Numbered from the stretch's first letter, positions 34,201 through 46,694 are shown. The stretch: DNA of 64,000 bases from Linnemannia schmuckeri (GCA_029449235.1 JANATG010000008.1:1674001-1738000); one strand, 5' to 3'. Notes: generated by a model from the sequence alone, not told the origin. Translations and numbers: made by a program.

Positions 34201-37200
34201 GGCGCCAAGAACTCGGACCAAGAACAACAAACCTCGAGCCCTTCTTCAGCCTCCTCCACCCCAGTACAACTTGCACCGAATTCTGAAGGAAAATCAACGC
34301 CCCCAACATCTCAACTTGCAACTGCGGCAGGCACAACAACTGCCTCTGGTGTCTCAACGGCCACCGCTGCAGCTACAGCTCCTTCGACCGCGGCAACTGC
34401 CTCTACCGCAACAATAACTCCAACTACAACAACGCCGACAACGGCGACCACGACGACCACGGCGACGACGGCGGCAACGGCATCAACCACTCCAAATGCG
34501 ATAACTACTTCAGCTGCGATAACTACTCCAGCTTCTACAGCTGCGACAACTGCGACAACCCCTTCAACTGCCTCTGCAACCGTCACCACATCTCCAACGA
34601 ACCTCACAAGAAATCCGCTCAAGCTCTCCCAGGTGCAGTCTCACTTGCAGCCCATCAAGTCTTGGATGACCGTGGCGCCTGTTCCGAGAGCACCGCTGGG
34701 CGAAAAGGCTGTGAAACTAGGGTTCGAACGACGAGACAGTAGAGATTCCTCGAGCTTGGATACGCCGCAACGGCCAGGACCATCGTCAAGGAAGAGTTCA
34801 GTTGTGTCGACGGAAGCCAAGGATGCCGCCTCAGCAACGACAAATGCATCGGCAAAATCACAGGAGTCAAAAGGCTCTAGCATGAATACGACGTCTCCCA
34901 ACACGTCGACATCATCCGCACAGGATCGGCCGCCTCAAACGCCACAGACACCGACCCCTGCGCAAACGCCCACGATTACTGGAACTTCACGCTCTGGAGG
35001 AACGCCTTCGCTACCAACATCGGTGCCCTTCGCTCATCCCAACATCGCCTTGCCCAACATCGCCATTGCAGTACCCAACACTGCGTTGGCCAACATTGCT
35101 TTGCCCAACACTCTACACCGAGATTCGGACGAAAAGACGGCACAGGAGACTGGAATTGAAACGAAATCTACCACACAGGCGAGCGATACAGCAGGAGCGA
35201 CTCCTCCCATAACATCTCCGACCGTCAAGCCTATACGCAATCCATCAGTGTCAGATGCCAATCCAAGCAAACCCTCCCCTGTCTTGGGAAAACGGACAGT
35301 CGCTTCGTCTTCATCGGCAGGGGATCGCCCGGATGACTCGCTTGCCCAACGTCGCAAACTTTCCGACGCCATGCAGCCGTCGCCAAAGTCAGAAGCTGTA
35401 ACGACAGGAATTGACTCACTCAATCTTGCCTCGACACTTTCCCCCAAGTCCATGAACATGTCGTCGTTTCCTCCTGATGGAGCGGAGCGTGGCTCGCCAT
35501 TGCTCTCGCCACTCGCTAGTCCAGGTACAACAACAAAACCCGGCGACCACCAGCCTTGGTCCCGCTCCCAACAAACGTCTGGATCAAGGGCTCTTAAAGC
35601 CTCCCACTTAGCGCATGAGGTGCCACCTTATCGATCCCAAGATCCTGTTGATCGAGATGATGTCGCCATGACCGAAGTCAAGGATGAAACGGGTGAACCA
35701 GCATCTCGACCACTTGGAGGGTCTAATATCACTGGGTTGAAGGAGGATGTGGAAATGGAGGACGTCGCGCCCAAAATTGAACAAGGATACATAACCGACA
35801 TGTCCTGTGGCGGACCGCCACCACAACGCAGGCCGACAGCTGACGATTCAATGAGGGAGATCACCGTTAAGGCGGAATCTAGAACTGTATCAATGCCAGC
35901 GCCCACGCAATCCCTTTACCCGTCTCCAACTCCGGCATTTGTCATGGCAGCGCAGGGCGCATATGATATTTCAGGGGATCAGGAGAAGGCTAGGGCCATG
36001 GCTGTGGCCAGAGCTGCTGCATCTTCGAAGCTCGACAGGCAGCTCGAGTTGCAGACTTCCAAGGAAAAGAGATTGTTGGAGGACATTGAGAGGTTCAAGG
36101 AGTCATCTAGGACTAAGAAGGATAAGTCAGCAAAGCAACGGACGCGGGAAATAATCGATCCCCCGGCTCAGGACCGACGTGCGCAACCTGTTAGGCAGAT
36201 CAACCAGCAACAGGGCAGGCAGTCGAATCCAGACAGTCCAGCCTTGCGAAGCCAGAGTCAACTTGGGCAGCGAGTCGGGTCATCACCTCAGGAACAGCAG
36301 CAGCGCCTTGCCTATGCAACTCGACAGTCCCGATCTGGTCCTCGTGGGGATTCAGCGCAAACTCCTCCAGTCAACGTGAAATCTCAACATCGACCAGAGC
36401 AGCAGCCCGTGCCTATTGAAAAAATTGACTCGACAGGAGGACAAGTCCCCAAGGACCACGTTCACAGAGATCAGCTTCCAGGAGGAACCCGTCCCGACTC
36501 TAGAGAGCAGATGGATATGTTGCGTGCAGAGGACACCCCCCGCCAACACAGGAGGATCAATTCGATGGACCATCGTTTCCAGCAATCCCGGCCGGCAAGC
36601 CCTTCTCGATTCGATCCAGGCGTTCTTCAGCAACAAGTTATGCCGGACGGCCGCTATGGCCAACCTCACAGTAAGCGTCTAGATTTGGGCCAGCATGGGG
36701 ATCCGAAACATCGCCGTTCCCATTCTGATGTTGGGATTTTTTATAAACCCGTAGTCACTGCCATTATTGCGCCGCAAGCTATTGGCCGGCCACCTCAAGG
36801 ACTCTTGCCGACAGAGGTAGTCCCATCGTCTCAAGCCCCACCCCTCGGGCAGCCTGGTGTTGAGTATCGTCAGAACGGTCAATTCTCGCAAGGACAGCAG
36901 CGCCCATCGCCAACAGGAGCACGTCAGGAGATGGATGATTCGTGGATGAAACACAACAATAAAAATAGCAACGGCTCACCGGCTGTCAAGGAGACTCCGC
37001 CAGTCAAGGAATCCAAAGCGCGACTGCAGTTCATCTTGAACGACGACCCGACCAGTCCAGAGGGTGATCGTCATGGCGAAGTTCCAGTGGAACGCCCCCA
37101 AAGTCCCGAGGCACCCGATTGGAGTCGACGAGCCCCAGCGGTGGGAGAATCTGTCCAGCGAGTGCATGCGTACCATGTGGCTTACCCCGACCAGCCTCAC

Positions 37201-39120
37201 ATGGCCAGTGACTATCCTATGCGGGATCATCAGGAAGCGCAAATGGCACCTCGCGTGCCTCCCTCCATGATGGCGGCCAATCCGACGCGTCGTCAACCAT
37301 CCAAGAAACAAAAGCTATCTCAGGACATGACTGGCCAGGACCCGGCGTTCAACGGCACTCCAGAAGAATATGAGTATCACATACGACAATCTCAGCTGCA
37401 CCCTCAGGCACGACCACCTCCACATGCCTCACAGCAAAGATCTTTCCCAGGGGACAGATGGCCACAGCAAGGTTTGAATCAGCAACATCCATCACAGCAA
37501 CCAATGGCCATGCAGGGTCAGCCCCAGTCATCGGCAGGTCCGCCGCCAGCCGGAGGGAGACGAGTAGGTGGCGAGGGTCCAGTAGTCGTACATCAACAAC
37601 TCAATCACCATTTCTCAGGGCCCGACATGTCTCAGCATGGACCATCAATGGGTAGGCCCCCCCACCCAGATCAATACGGCGCTCCTGGTCATGGAAGTAT
37701 GATGGAAGGCGCTCGACCGAAACCCGAACGACTTTCTCACTCGAGGCACTCATCGGTTTCGAAAACAGGACCAGGACAAGGGCCAGAACAGATTCAGCCA
37801 CCGGGACCCGCTCACCCGAATGTTCGGAACAAGGCTGGTCCACCACATGGCTCTAGTCCAGTGGTGGAACAATACCCACGTGGCTATCCTCAGCCTCCGC
37901 CTGCTACAGTGCCTGGACAACCTCGGCCTGGTCCAACATCGCAGCATCAGCCTCCTTACCAGCCGTCTCCTCAACAGCAGCCACAGGCTAACCCAAGCAT
38001 GGCTTCGAGGAAGAAGGCTGCAACTGAGCAGCATTCAGGACCGTACGGACCACCGCCTCCAGGTGGTGCTCCAGGCGGATATGACCAGAGACAGAATGCC
38101 CCTCAAAACGTCCATCCCCATCACCAGCAGCAGCAACAGCAGCAACAGCAGCAACAGCAACATCACCAGCAACAGCAGGCAATGCAGCATCATCACCAGC
38201 AGCAACAGCAGCAGCAGCAACTCCACCAGCAGCAACTTCAACATCAGCATCTTCAGCATTCGCATGCAGGTCGTCATCAGGAGCAGGAGAATGCCCATGA
38301 AGAGCCTGCGCCGGGCCTGTATAAGCAATCGCAAGGAGGTTCACAGTTTCGAGCGAGCCAGCAGGATCTTGCCTCAGGCCACCCTGGCCAAAGCTATTAC
38401 GAACAGGACCCCCAGTATGGCTCAAGTCGTTCGACTGGATTTAGTTCTCAATCGCTCCATCCTTCATCTGCTCAGGAGCGGCCATCGGCGTCTCATGGAC
38501 CACCATACCATCCGTCTGCAGGACCCCATGATCCATCTTACCGTCCTTACCCTGGCGGCGGACCCATGAGATCGTCTGTGAGTGCTGAACATCTTCAGAG
38601 CGAAGAGCACATGCGACCTGCAAGTGCAGGACGAGGATCGATGCCTCACTTGCCCGTCGAGCATGGATCACAACAGGCAATGCAAGCGCAGCATGTCCCT
38701 CCATCGCATTCACCTCATCCTCAGCATCCTTCGCAGCGATTGCATCCTTCCCATCCTCAGTATGGTGCACATCACCAGCAACAGCAACAACAACACCAGC
38801 AACATCAGCAACATCAGCAACAGCAGCAACAGCAGCAACAGCAGCAACAGCAGCAACAGCAGCAAGCACAACAGAATGACTATCGACACGGCCCTCCACA
38901 GTACTACCATTCGCAACAGACAGCGCCCCACCCGCAGCATCCTTCTCAGCAGAAAATGATGCACGATCAGGAACATCACCATGGAATGTATCCTCCACAC
39001 CACAATGGCGGTCCTAAAGTCCCTTCTCCCCGACAAGGACAGCCCGGTGGACATCCTGCCGAACATGACCCTAACTACCGCTCCCAGGTTCCACATGGAC
39101 ATGGCGGACCGAATTGGTGA
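31201..39120 (+). CDS. mRNA guanylyltransferase (capping enzyme)-like protein with degenerate KxDG motif and giant disordered Q-rich tail
   Basis: Eleven in-phase exons: 31201-31325, 31924-32068, 32201-32326, 32432-32515, 32617-32687, 32783-32920, 33031-33180, 33270-33311, 33412-33580, 33686-33828 and 33924-39120, giving 2,129 residues. Residues 40-370 follow fungal Ceg1: FPGSYPVDF; motif I EKFASVR (Lys69) where EKTDGVR is normal; IDRHNEISFV; motif III DGE (121-123); IIIa FLVFD (137-141); motif IV EGLIF (211-215); motif V LKWK (231-234); DGRIAEFWWD; and motif VI WRFNRVREDK (317-326). The nucleotidyl-acceptor Lys is kept, but T, D and G of KTDG are replaced by F, A and S. The tail (398-2129) is disordered: a Thr/Ala block near 530-620, Ser/Pro stretches, and long Gln/His runs near 1800 and 2030. 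Ceg1 proteins are usually 400-460 residues. Capping activity is doubtful. A pseudoenzyme or regulator role is possible. Confidence 0.85.
38121..38270 (+). repeat. CAG/CAA/CAT tract coding Gln/His-rich segment
   Basis: Imperfect CAG, CAA and CAT codons encode mixed Gln and His runs within the capping-enzyme-like protein tail. The mixed codons suggest selection for glutamine rather than a pure microsatellite expansion. Confidence 0.85.
38773..38874 (+). repeat. second CAG/CAA tract, longest polyGln of the window
   Basis: HQQ repeats followed by an uninterrupted run of about 17 Gln codons, CAG alternating with CAA, near the C terminus of the same protein. Confidence 0.85.
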
Positions 39121-40078
39121 TACCCTCATTTTTTTTTTCTCCCACGCATTCGTTCATCCGTTGCGCCCCCTCTTTTTTTTTCTCTCTCTTTTTCTCTTTC
39201 ATTTTTGTCAATCTATTTGGCCCAGCACATACCCACTCGACTGCTTTCCTCTCATCTTTACCGTCTGTCATTTGTTTTCTGTGCGTGTGTGTCATTAGCA
39301 TGTATTTTTATGTCTTTTCAAGTAAAGAAACGCGTATCATTTCTTATGTACCATGAGTCCAATGGATGCTATTGCTTTAACTGGTGGGATAGACTAGAAG
39401 GGAGTGCCCCTCCTTCTTTCATCATGAGATCATTTCCTGGTCGCCCCTGGCATGATGTATCTATCTCCAACGAGAGGCCCAACAGAGGTAACCAATTGAA
39501 AGAGTAAATTCGCATTTCCAAATGATTGTGCGATCCATGCAAACCTTATTTTTCAGGCTTCCATGCCTATTTCCTGTTTTTGAAAATGTGTTGCGTTGAG
39601 CTGCTGCTTTGGGACAACATTCGCAAAAGGACTGATCGTCCAAGGAGAGCAGAGAGAAGGGGAGCCAGAGAGAGAGCAAAGAGAAAGGGAAGGAGAGAGA
39701 AAGGGAAGGAGAGAGAAAGGGAGGGAGAGAGCGCGAGATGTCTGACGAGTTAGCTGGGTCATCCGATTATTCCAATCTGCACTGCTATCCTGCACTTACA
39801 CGATTGGCTCGTCGAATAACGATCTCTGCAGGATTGAACGACAGAAGGTTTATTATTATGCGTTTCTGCCGATCTGCTTTTTGTGGCTACTGCTGCCCTT
39901 TCGTCTCCCTTTCGTATCCTTGCATTGCACACTTTTGCTCCAATTGAACTTTGCTCCATGACCACTGTTCATTTGTTCATCACCCTCACCATCCTCTCTC
40001 TCCTCTCTGTCTTTCTCAAACATTCCTGCTTCAACATCTCTATCTTTTCTTTTTCTCTTCCTCTTTTTGTTGCCTCAA
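39121..40078. other. intergenic region before the Q/S-rich protein
   Basis: This 958-bp region holds the 3' end of the preceding gene and the leader of the next. A purine-rich GAGA/GGAGAGAAAGG repeat lies at 39645-39735. Bases 39960-40075 are pyrimidine-rich. No gene was seen. Confidence 0.4.
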
Positions 40079-42655
40079 ATGCTTCTTCTAGTGCCCACGC
40101 AAAAGACCAACGAGGAGGATGGCCCAACAACCAACAATCAACAATCCACCTCATTATCGTCACACTTTTCTCCGACTACCGCAATAACACATTCCTCCAC
40201 TTCTAACTCAGCATCGATTTCGACATCTGGACGAGTACTCGTCGTCTTGCCCTCACATACCGACCTCACCTCAAAGTTGACCGTGTCCGATTCGTCGGTC
40301 CTCACCACCAGCTTCCTACAACACCCATCACTGTCACCTCATTCGGGACACCGCAATGACAACAGCGAACACGAGCAGTTGATGGGATATAATGGACGGA
40401 GGAGGAGTCAAGGTAACACCTACAATGGTGCTTTATACTCTGGGATGGTGAGATCATCAGACCCAGGATTTGACGCAATTACGACGACAGGATACATGGA
40501 TGGACAACGGTATCGTCGCCATTCTGTCCAAGCCGGTTCAATAACACGATCAACTCCCTATTCCTCCTCCTCATCCTCGACATCAACACCATTCTCGTCC
40601 AACTCTCCCCTCTCACAGCATCTCTCCTTTGTCGACTCACTTTTGGAAGATGCTGCTAATGGTGAAGGGTGGCCTTTTGCGGACAACCTTTCTCGGAGAC
40701 GGCATTCGCATTTGGGTCTGACTCTTGGCGGTAGTAGTAATGGGGCGGATTCAGATACGATCGTGCGTCTACGGCACTCCAGCAACAGCCCAGCCGCCGC
40801 TTCCCTTTATACAACTCGACGATCTAAATCCCGATCTTCACGGCGTGCTTCAACCTTGGCGATTCCTCCATTCTCGGCCTCTTCAACGGCCTCAATTTCA
40901 CCTTATACTTCGATGACAAAGACCGCCAAAATGACAATGACGGCTGGACGTAATGCCGCAAGATCGTTCCAAGAGGCGTTCAAGAAATCGATGACGGTTC
41001 ATTCACCTCTGCTGACGTCGACCAGTTCTGGGATGGTTCTGGATCTTTCGCCTGGGCCTGAGCCAAATGTCGTTAGCTCTAAGCTTCGAGGAATAGGTGC
41101 TTGTGATGCTTCTGCTAGTGCCACGGTGGATGAGAGTAAAGCGGCTAGGATTGGGTTGGCTCTTAGCGTTGACGGCAAACAACATCAGCAACAGGCCTCG
41201 CTCAAGCATGGAAAGGACTCGCCGGATGGCCGGCATCGCTTGGTACCACCATTATTTTTCAGCAGCAGGAAGAGGACCCAGGAGGAGATGATGGAGGATC
41301 TTGACCGTGGCGGTGATGGTGGTGTTAAGTCGGAATCAATGCATACCGCATCAAATGACAACTCGCAACTAAGAAACAGTGATTCTCCCGCGGCGCCTCA
41401 GAAGCAGAACAAGGGTGGCAGCAGTAGTCGCCCAAGCTTCGACGCGGCAGCGATCTCAAGTAGACTGTTGGCACTAGATGTCGATGCAGGTTCGTCCCCA
41501 CCGTCCAAGAAGGCAGCTGTCTCACGATCCCATTCGTCGTCATCGTTGGCCACATCCGTGTCAGGGTCTGTATCAGCGCCATTTTCCTCCGCGTCTCAAT
41601 CACAATCACAATCACAATCTCCGCGTGGATCCAGCAGGTTTTCCTCTTCCTCCTCCCCCGCCTTTGCGATGCGGTCACCCTCACAATCCTCACCAACGCC
41701 AGCACTAGCTACCATGGCCCATAGGGTTCAGGAAGGAGATGAACCGGATGAAGCAGATGAAGGCGATCATTACTCTCTGAGCCAGGAGCAACAACAACAG
41801 GATCCTCTGGACAAAGTTGTCACGGCACAGGACATTTCAGCAATAACGGCATCGATGGGTGCACTAACGCCGCTCGAGATCCAGAGGAGACTGTATGCTC
41901 ATCAGGAGAAACAGCAAAAATTACGGAAACGCCGGCTGATCCACCACCATCAACAACAGCAGCAACATCTCCTACATCAACAGCAGCAGCAACAGTTTTT
42001 GAGAGGTTCGGCGAGTGCCTCGCAACATCTTACGACCTTTCGTCCGCTGCCGACGACGGGCGACTCGAGTCAAGTCCAAACACTGAAAATCCAGATGCAG
42101 CAGCAGCAGCAGTACCGTGGGATAGTTGGAGGATACCATAATGGGACTGTCGACCCCTTTGGCCGGAGGACATCGGCTTCTACGATGACTGCTGGAGCTA
42201 CAACTATGAACACGACGAGTCCTTATCACCAACAACAATATCCTCCGCACACCCATATTCGTCATCCTCAGAGTCATCAGGGACAGCTTCAGACACAAGG
42301 TTCAGCAACATCATCTTCAGCCCCCATGTCACATCCATTGCATCCGCTCTGTTCACAACAACAGCACCAGCATCAGCAAGATCAACAACAGCAGCAGCAG
42401 CAACTTCCGTCATGCTACTATCTCCCTCCAAGCGCATTCAGGACAGCTTCGGCGGTGGCCGCAGAAGAGCAGTTGGAGACTGAGTGGAAACGGAAGGAGT
42501 TCCTCTTTCCCGCGCTAGCAACAACTACCGATGGAGAAGAACGGACGAAAGGAAGAAAGGCCGATCGAGAGCTCGAGGGTGAGAAAAAGAAGGTAGAAGA
42601 AGAAGAGGAGGAGGAAGAAGAGTTCTTGATTTTTCCATCTCCAACTCTTCTATAA
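40079..42655 (+). CDS. disordered Ser/Gln-rich protein, function unknown
   Basis: Uninterrupted 858-codon frame from ATG 40079 to TAA. No recognised domain. The protein is low-complexity throughout: Ser/Thr-rich first half with basic RRxS patches (SRRRHSHL, RRSKSRSSRRAS, possible kinase sites), an SQSQSQSQS run near residue 510, Gln/His runs (HHHQQQQQHLLHQQQQQQF; QQQHQHQQDQQQQQQQ) in the last third, and a charged tail of about 60 residues ending in EKKKVEEEEEEEEEFLIFPSPTLL. A short helical block, DISAITASMGALTPLEIQRRLYAHQEKQQKLRKRRLIHH, near residue 590 is the only segment that looks structured. The coding bias and length support a real gene. A regulatory or scaffold role is inference. Whether an upstream exon exists is unknown. 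Confidence 0.65.
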   Translation: MLLLVPTQKTNEEDGPTTNNQQSTSLSSHFSPTTAITHSSTSNSASISTSGRVLVVLPSHTDLTSKLTVSDSSVLTTSFLQHPSLSPHSGHRNDNSEHEQLMGYNGRRRSQGNTYNGALYSGMVRSSDPGFDAITTTGYMDGQRYRRHSVQAGSITRSTPYSSSSSSTSTPFSSNSPLSQHLSFVDSLLEDAANGEGWPFADNLSRRRHSHLGLTLGGSSNGADSDTIVRLRHSSNSPAAASLYTTRRSKSRSSRRASTLAIPPFSASSTASISPYTSMTKTAKMTMTAGRNAARSFQEAFKKSMTVHSPLLTSTSSGMVLDLSPGPEPNVVSSKLRGIGACDASASATVDESKAARIGLALSVDGKQHQQQASLKHGKDSPDGRHRLVPPLFFSSRKRTQEEMMEDLDRGGDGGVKSESMHTASNDNSQLRNSDSPAAPQKQNKGGSSSRPSFDAAAISSRLLALDVDAGSSPPSKKAAVSRSHSSSSLATSVSGSVSAPFSSASQSQSQSQSPRGSSRFSSSSSPAFAMRSPSQSSPTPALATMAHRVQEGDEPDEADEGDHYSLSQEQQQQDPLDKVVTAQDISAITASMGALTPLEIQRRLYAHQEKQQKLRKRRLIHHHQQQQQHLLHQQQQQQFLRGSASASQHLTTFRPLPTTGDSSQVQTLKIQMQQQQQYRGIVGGYHNGTVDPFGRRTSASTMTAGATTMNTTSPYHQQQYPPHTHIRHPQSHQGQLQTQGSATSSSAPMSHPLHPLCSQQQHQHQQDQQQQQQQLPSCYYLPPSAFRTASAVAAEEQLETEWKRKEFLFPALATTTDGEERTKGRKADRELEGEKKKVEEEEEEEEEFLIFPSPTLL
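41941..42110 (+). repeat. CAA/CAG/CAT tracts coding Gln/His runs
   Basis: Two Gln-rich coding stretches near 41948-42000 and 42092-42113, with a third at 42352-42405, lie in the disordered Ser/Gln-rich protein. Codons are mixed CAA, CAG and CAT. Confidence 0.8.
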
Positions 42656-44906
42656 TCAGTAAAAAATCGTAGTGTTTTGATAAAAACAAATGTCTAGATC
42701 TTTTGATTGCCATATACAATAACTGGAGGGGCGGGACAATCATGAGAAAAGATTGAAACTGGAGCACGATAGAAGAGACAAAAAAGAAAGATGATATAAT
42801 CGAGGGTTCGCGGGAAAGAAAAAAGTAGGGAAAGGCAAAAAGAGAGGGAACAATCGACGAAATGTCCGCCCAATCGGTCTTTCGAGCGTGAAAAACAAAG
42901 TCTGATAGAGATGACCGAAAAACACACCATCCATCAAACGAGAAAAAGAGAGAAGAAACTCTAACTGGCTGAAGTGAAGAGATATCTCCATCCTGAAAAA
43001 AACAAAGCTGCAACAGAGAGAGCAAAAGGGAGTAAGGAGGATAACGGGAAAACATCTTTCAAACTGATACCCGTCGCAAGGTACCTGCTCTAATGCTAGT
43101 GTTGGTCCAATGGAAAAGAAGGACAACAGAGAGCATGTCATGCTTTCCTCTTTGGTAGTTGTTATTTTCCCACCTTCACAAAAGTTCAAAAAGCTGTTCT
43201 ACTTTAGTTGTCGTTTGGGCATGTGATGATGCGAAGGAGACAAAACGAACGAACGAAACGACCAAGCGAAGATGACGAAGTGGAGGAGAAGTGGAGGTAT
43301 CCAATCGCGTAGACTGAAGTAAGCAGTTTCGTCACGCCCACTTTTCCGTATTTTTCTTTTTTTTGTTTTAATTAGGCTTGCTGCTTCTGCTGCTGTAGCA
43401 TGTGGTGGTGAACTTTTTTAAGAATCCCACGCGCTAAAGAAGAAAAGGCCCACGGCACACCAACGTCTCTTGTTCTCTATTTCTCGTTTGCTCTCTCTCT
43501 CAAACAGTTATCCTCTTGTCACCTACGTCCTTCTTGGAAGACAACAGTAATGGTTGTTGTTGAATTTGACTTTTCATACACTCGATCAACTCTCGGACAT
43601 GGTCAGCGAAAGAAGTAAAGAATACTCCCACGCATACTTAAGAGTCACATTTTGGCCCATGCTTTCCGCCTGTTCGTTTTACGGCTAAGTGTATTTTTTT
43701 TTTTTTTTTTTTTTTTTTGAGGTCCGGAATGGCAGTGGGCGAATTTTTTCGGTCTTCTTCGTCTTCTGACTTGTTTTTCAAAATATTTTTCACATGGGCC
43801 AATAGTATTTTGTTTCCCACGCCGGTTTCTGCCGCATTTTTATTGTCTTTTCTTTTCCCACGAGTTGTACTGTACACTTATTCAATGTACTGAACTTACT
43901 CGCTTAACAACGTTTTACTTTTCATGGTATGCTTTTTATCGTTTTATTTTCTTTCGAGAAGTGGTAGGGAGCGAGAGTGTGTGTGTGAAAACGAGAGTGC
44001 ATGCGAAAAAGCAAAAAGAAAGCAGCGCGAACGTGAGAGTTAGAGAGAAAGAGAGAGGAGCATGATAGATGATTGATAACTCCAAAACAAAACAAAACAA
44101 AACAAAAAAAAACAAAAACAAAAACAAAAGAGCTTGTCCAAGAAGGCAGTAAGCCGATCATAACTGATCTCGGCTGGTCAAAACTATTCTTTTTCTCAGG
44201 TACAAATAATCCCCGCAAATGATCTTGCTTTTCTCTCCATGTTCTATTTGCTTGAACACAATAAAGCTAACGCGCATGGGAGACGATAAAATATAGCCAA
44301 GGAAAAAAAATGCCTGTGTGTGTGGCGTGGCGCGGCGTAGCTGAAGTGGAGTGGAGCAAAGAGCGGACGGACAAACGGACGGACAAGGCCCGTTGTTTAT
44401 CGATTGTTTGAAAAAAGTGAGTAATCTTGGTTGCACAAGAAACATATCAACAAACGAGAGAAACAAAAAATCGCAATGGGTCCAGATCACATCCCAAGGA
44501 AGAAAAGTGGCCAAGCCCCGAGAAAATCGTACTAGCCTATTTTTCTTCCACGTTGTCTGATTTTTCTCTTTCTTGACTTCTATTTTGTGCTTTTTCAAAA
44601 GAGAGAAAAAAAAAAAAAGTGTGCACAAAACGGCCGCGGCTCTTTCGGTGTGAAATGAATGGACTTGAAATATTTCGATATCAGACGTTGACTACGAGCG
44701 CTAGTACCGGTAACGACATACACACAGAAACCGATTTGCACTCGATGACTAACAATTGCCTTCCAACATAGCAAAAAATTCACAAAAAAGGCGATACTCC
44801 CTTCGTTGTAAGCGGTAAGTGCCGAGTTCATGACGCATTTTTTCGCTCCACCCCACGAACTCTCTTTCTTGCAGGACTCCGCTCCTCCTTTTTCGCCAAG
44901 GCGTGG

Positions 44907-44937
<31 letters not shown>
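44907..44937. repeat. 31-base A homopolymer
   Basis: Uninterrupted run of A on the plus strand in the gene-poor region. No adjacent coding or retroelement sequence was recognised, so a retroposed tail is not supported. Confidence 0.85.
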
Positions 44938-44943
<6 letters not shown>

Positions 44944-46667
44944 GTGAAAGTGAAAGACATCATTGCGACTCTATGATTGAGTAGAGTGGTTTTTCCTGTT
45001 GTTAAATTGTTGTGTTACTATCAAAAGTCGTGTGCGTGTGAAGAATTCCTGCCTTGACCTTGTCGTGTTTAGCTTATGATACCGACAAGGGGGGTGGGGG
45101 TGGACAAGGAAAATAAGGGAGAGGGAGAGGGGCAAAGATGCAAAGACGTACGTTCAGGGGAGACGACGGTGATGCCAGAGTAAAGCAACAAGATCTCGGG
45201 CAAGGCTGGACCTGGACTGAATAAAGAAAAAAAAGCGTTTTGACTGGTCCGTCCTGCATATTTGTTCCGTCATGTTTGTTTTGCGGGGGATGTTCGTTTT
45301 TGTTATCTCGTTACGATCTTGATCGCAAGGTCAAAAAAATCGATTCAAAAGTGGATTTCTCCTCCTAGGAATCCCGACTGTTGTTTTTCCAATATGGCGA
45401 TCTCTTCTCATTTTTTTTTTTTTTTTTGGCGTTTGCTGGCCAAGGCCACAATCCAGTTTTCTCAGGGTCCAAGACAATATAGGACCAGTCGCTTCTATTT
45501 CCCACGGCCTTGCTATTTCAAAGTCATATCCGTTCGGTGCTTGAACGTCTATGGCTATTCTTTTTTTTTATCGATTATGGACGGAGAAGCGCAAAAAGAG
45601 AGCTATCCCGACGTACTTTTGACGCTCGTACCCAAATTTCATCCACAGATCCCACGTTTGAAAACCAGCGAGGTCTAGAGGACGAATGCCAATTCAAAGA
45701 GCACAACAAAATGCAGGAGAACGAAGGAAAGAAGGAGAGGCAGTGAAAGGAAAAGAGAAAAGCAGGGGAATGAATGAGGGGGTAGGACAGTGGATGGAAG
45801 GGAGTTAGAGTAAAAGAAAAAAGCGACGGAAACCATAGGTAAGAAAGGAAGGGTGTTCGATCCAGCAAAGGGGGACCGTTTACATTCCGAAAAGCCCGCA
45901 AACAGCTTCTTTGGAAAGGAGATTTCCAGCAAATTGTTTTTGACAGCGGCGATTGCATCGGACACGAAAAAACAAAGGTATCTGAATTGAGCGAAAAGGC
46001 CTAGCGTCGTTTTCATAATTAGCTTTTGATGTTGCGAATGGTTCTTTTCTCACCCCATCGGGGTCTACAAGCAGTTACAACATCCCACTGCCTCCGACAC
46101 TTTTTCGTTATGCCTTTTTTGATCTTTGATTGTTGGTGCTGTTTTACAAACTGACCGAAATTGGGATCCCTTTGTCTGTCTGTTTGTCCGTCGGCCCTTG
46201 CCCTTGTTTTATTACGCCTCCCCCTTCATCTGTCTGTTGAGTCGAGCCTGTAATTTATGAGTAGCTCGCCGCTCCCTGTGTGTGTTACAATTTCGAAAGA
46301 TAAAAAAAAAAGAAGAGCGCAAAATAGCTAGAGGGAGATCCCAAAAAAAGAGCGACAGTAAAATGAAAATGGCAAAGATGCATGGTGTGCTTAAATAAAT
46401 TGAGAGAGACAGAGGGAAGGGAAGGAGTGGAAGGGAGGGGAAGGGGGAGGGGTGAAGGGGGAGGGAGGAAAGAGGGGGCGAAAGGAGAAAAGGGACAAAT
46501 TAGAAAGACAGAAGAACAGACGAACAGACAGACGGACATGTTTGGCGTTGTTGATTGTTGTTATTGATTGCTTGCTTGCCTTAGCACCCTTTTTTCCGTT
46601 GGTTCCTTTTGTTTTGGACATTGGGAGATGGAGTAAATATGGGAGGATGGTGGTATGTGGTGGTATC

Positions 46668-46694
46668 TGGTGGTGGTGGTGGTGGTGGTGGTGG
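46668..46694. repeat. TGG trinucleotide microsatellite
   Basis: About nine tandem TGG units in non-coding sequence, with related TGGTAT units just before it. Confidence 0.85.

Noticed and set aside
34311..34622. Val/Ala-rich minus-strand ORF
   Set aside because: Antisense of the Thr/Ala-rich coding block of the capping-like tail.
38035..38998. Leu/Val/Ala-rich minus-strand ORFs opposite the polyGln tracts
   Set aside because: Antisense of CAG/CAA repeats always reads as CTG/TTG (Leu), GCT or similar runs. These are shadows.
44907..44937. A31 run as the tail of a retrotransposed element
   Set aside because: No reverse-transcriptase, no target-site duplication and no adjacent gene copy could be seen.
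46660..46694. Possible CRISPR-like or satellite array
   Set aside because: Simple TGG microsatellite without spacers. No CRISPR array exists in the window.
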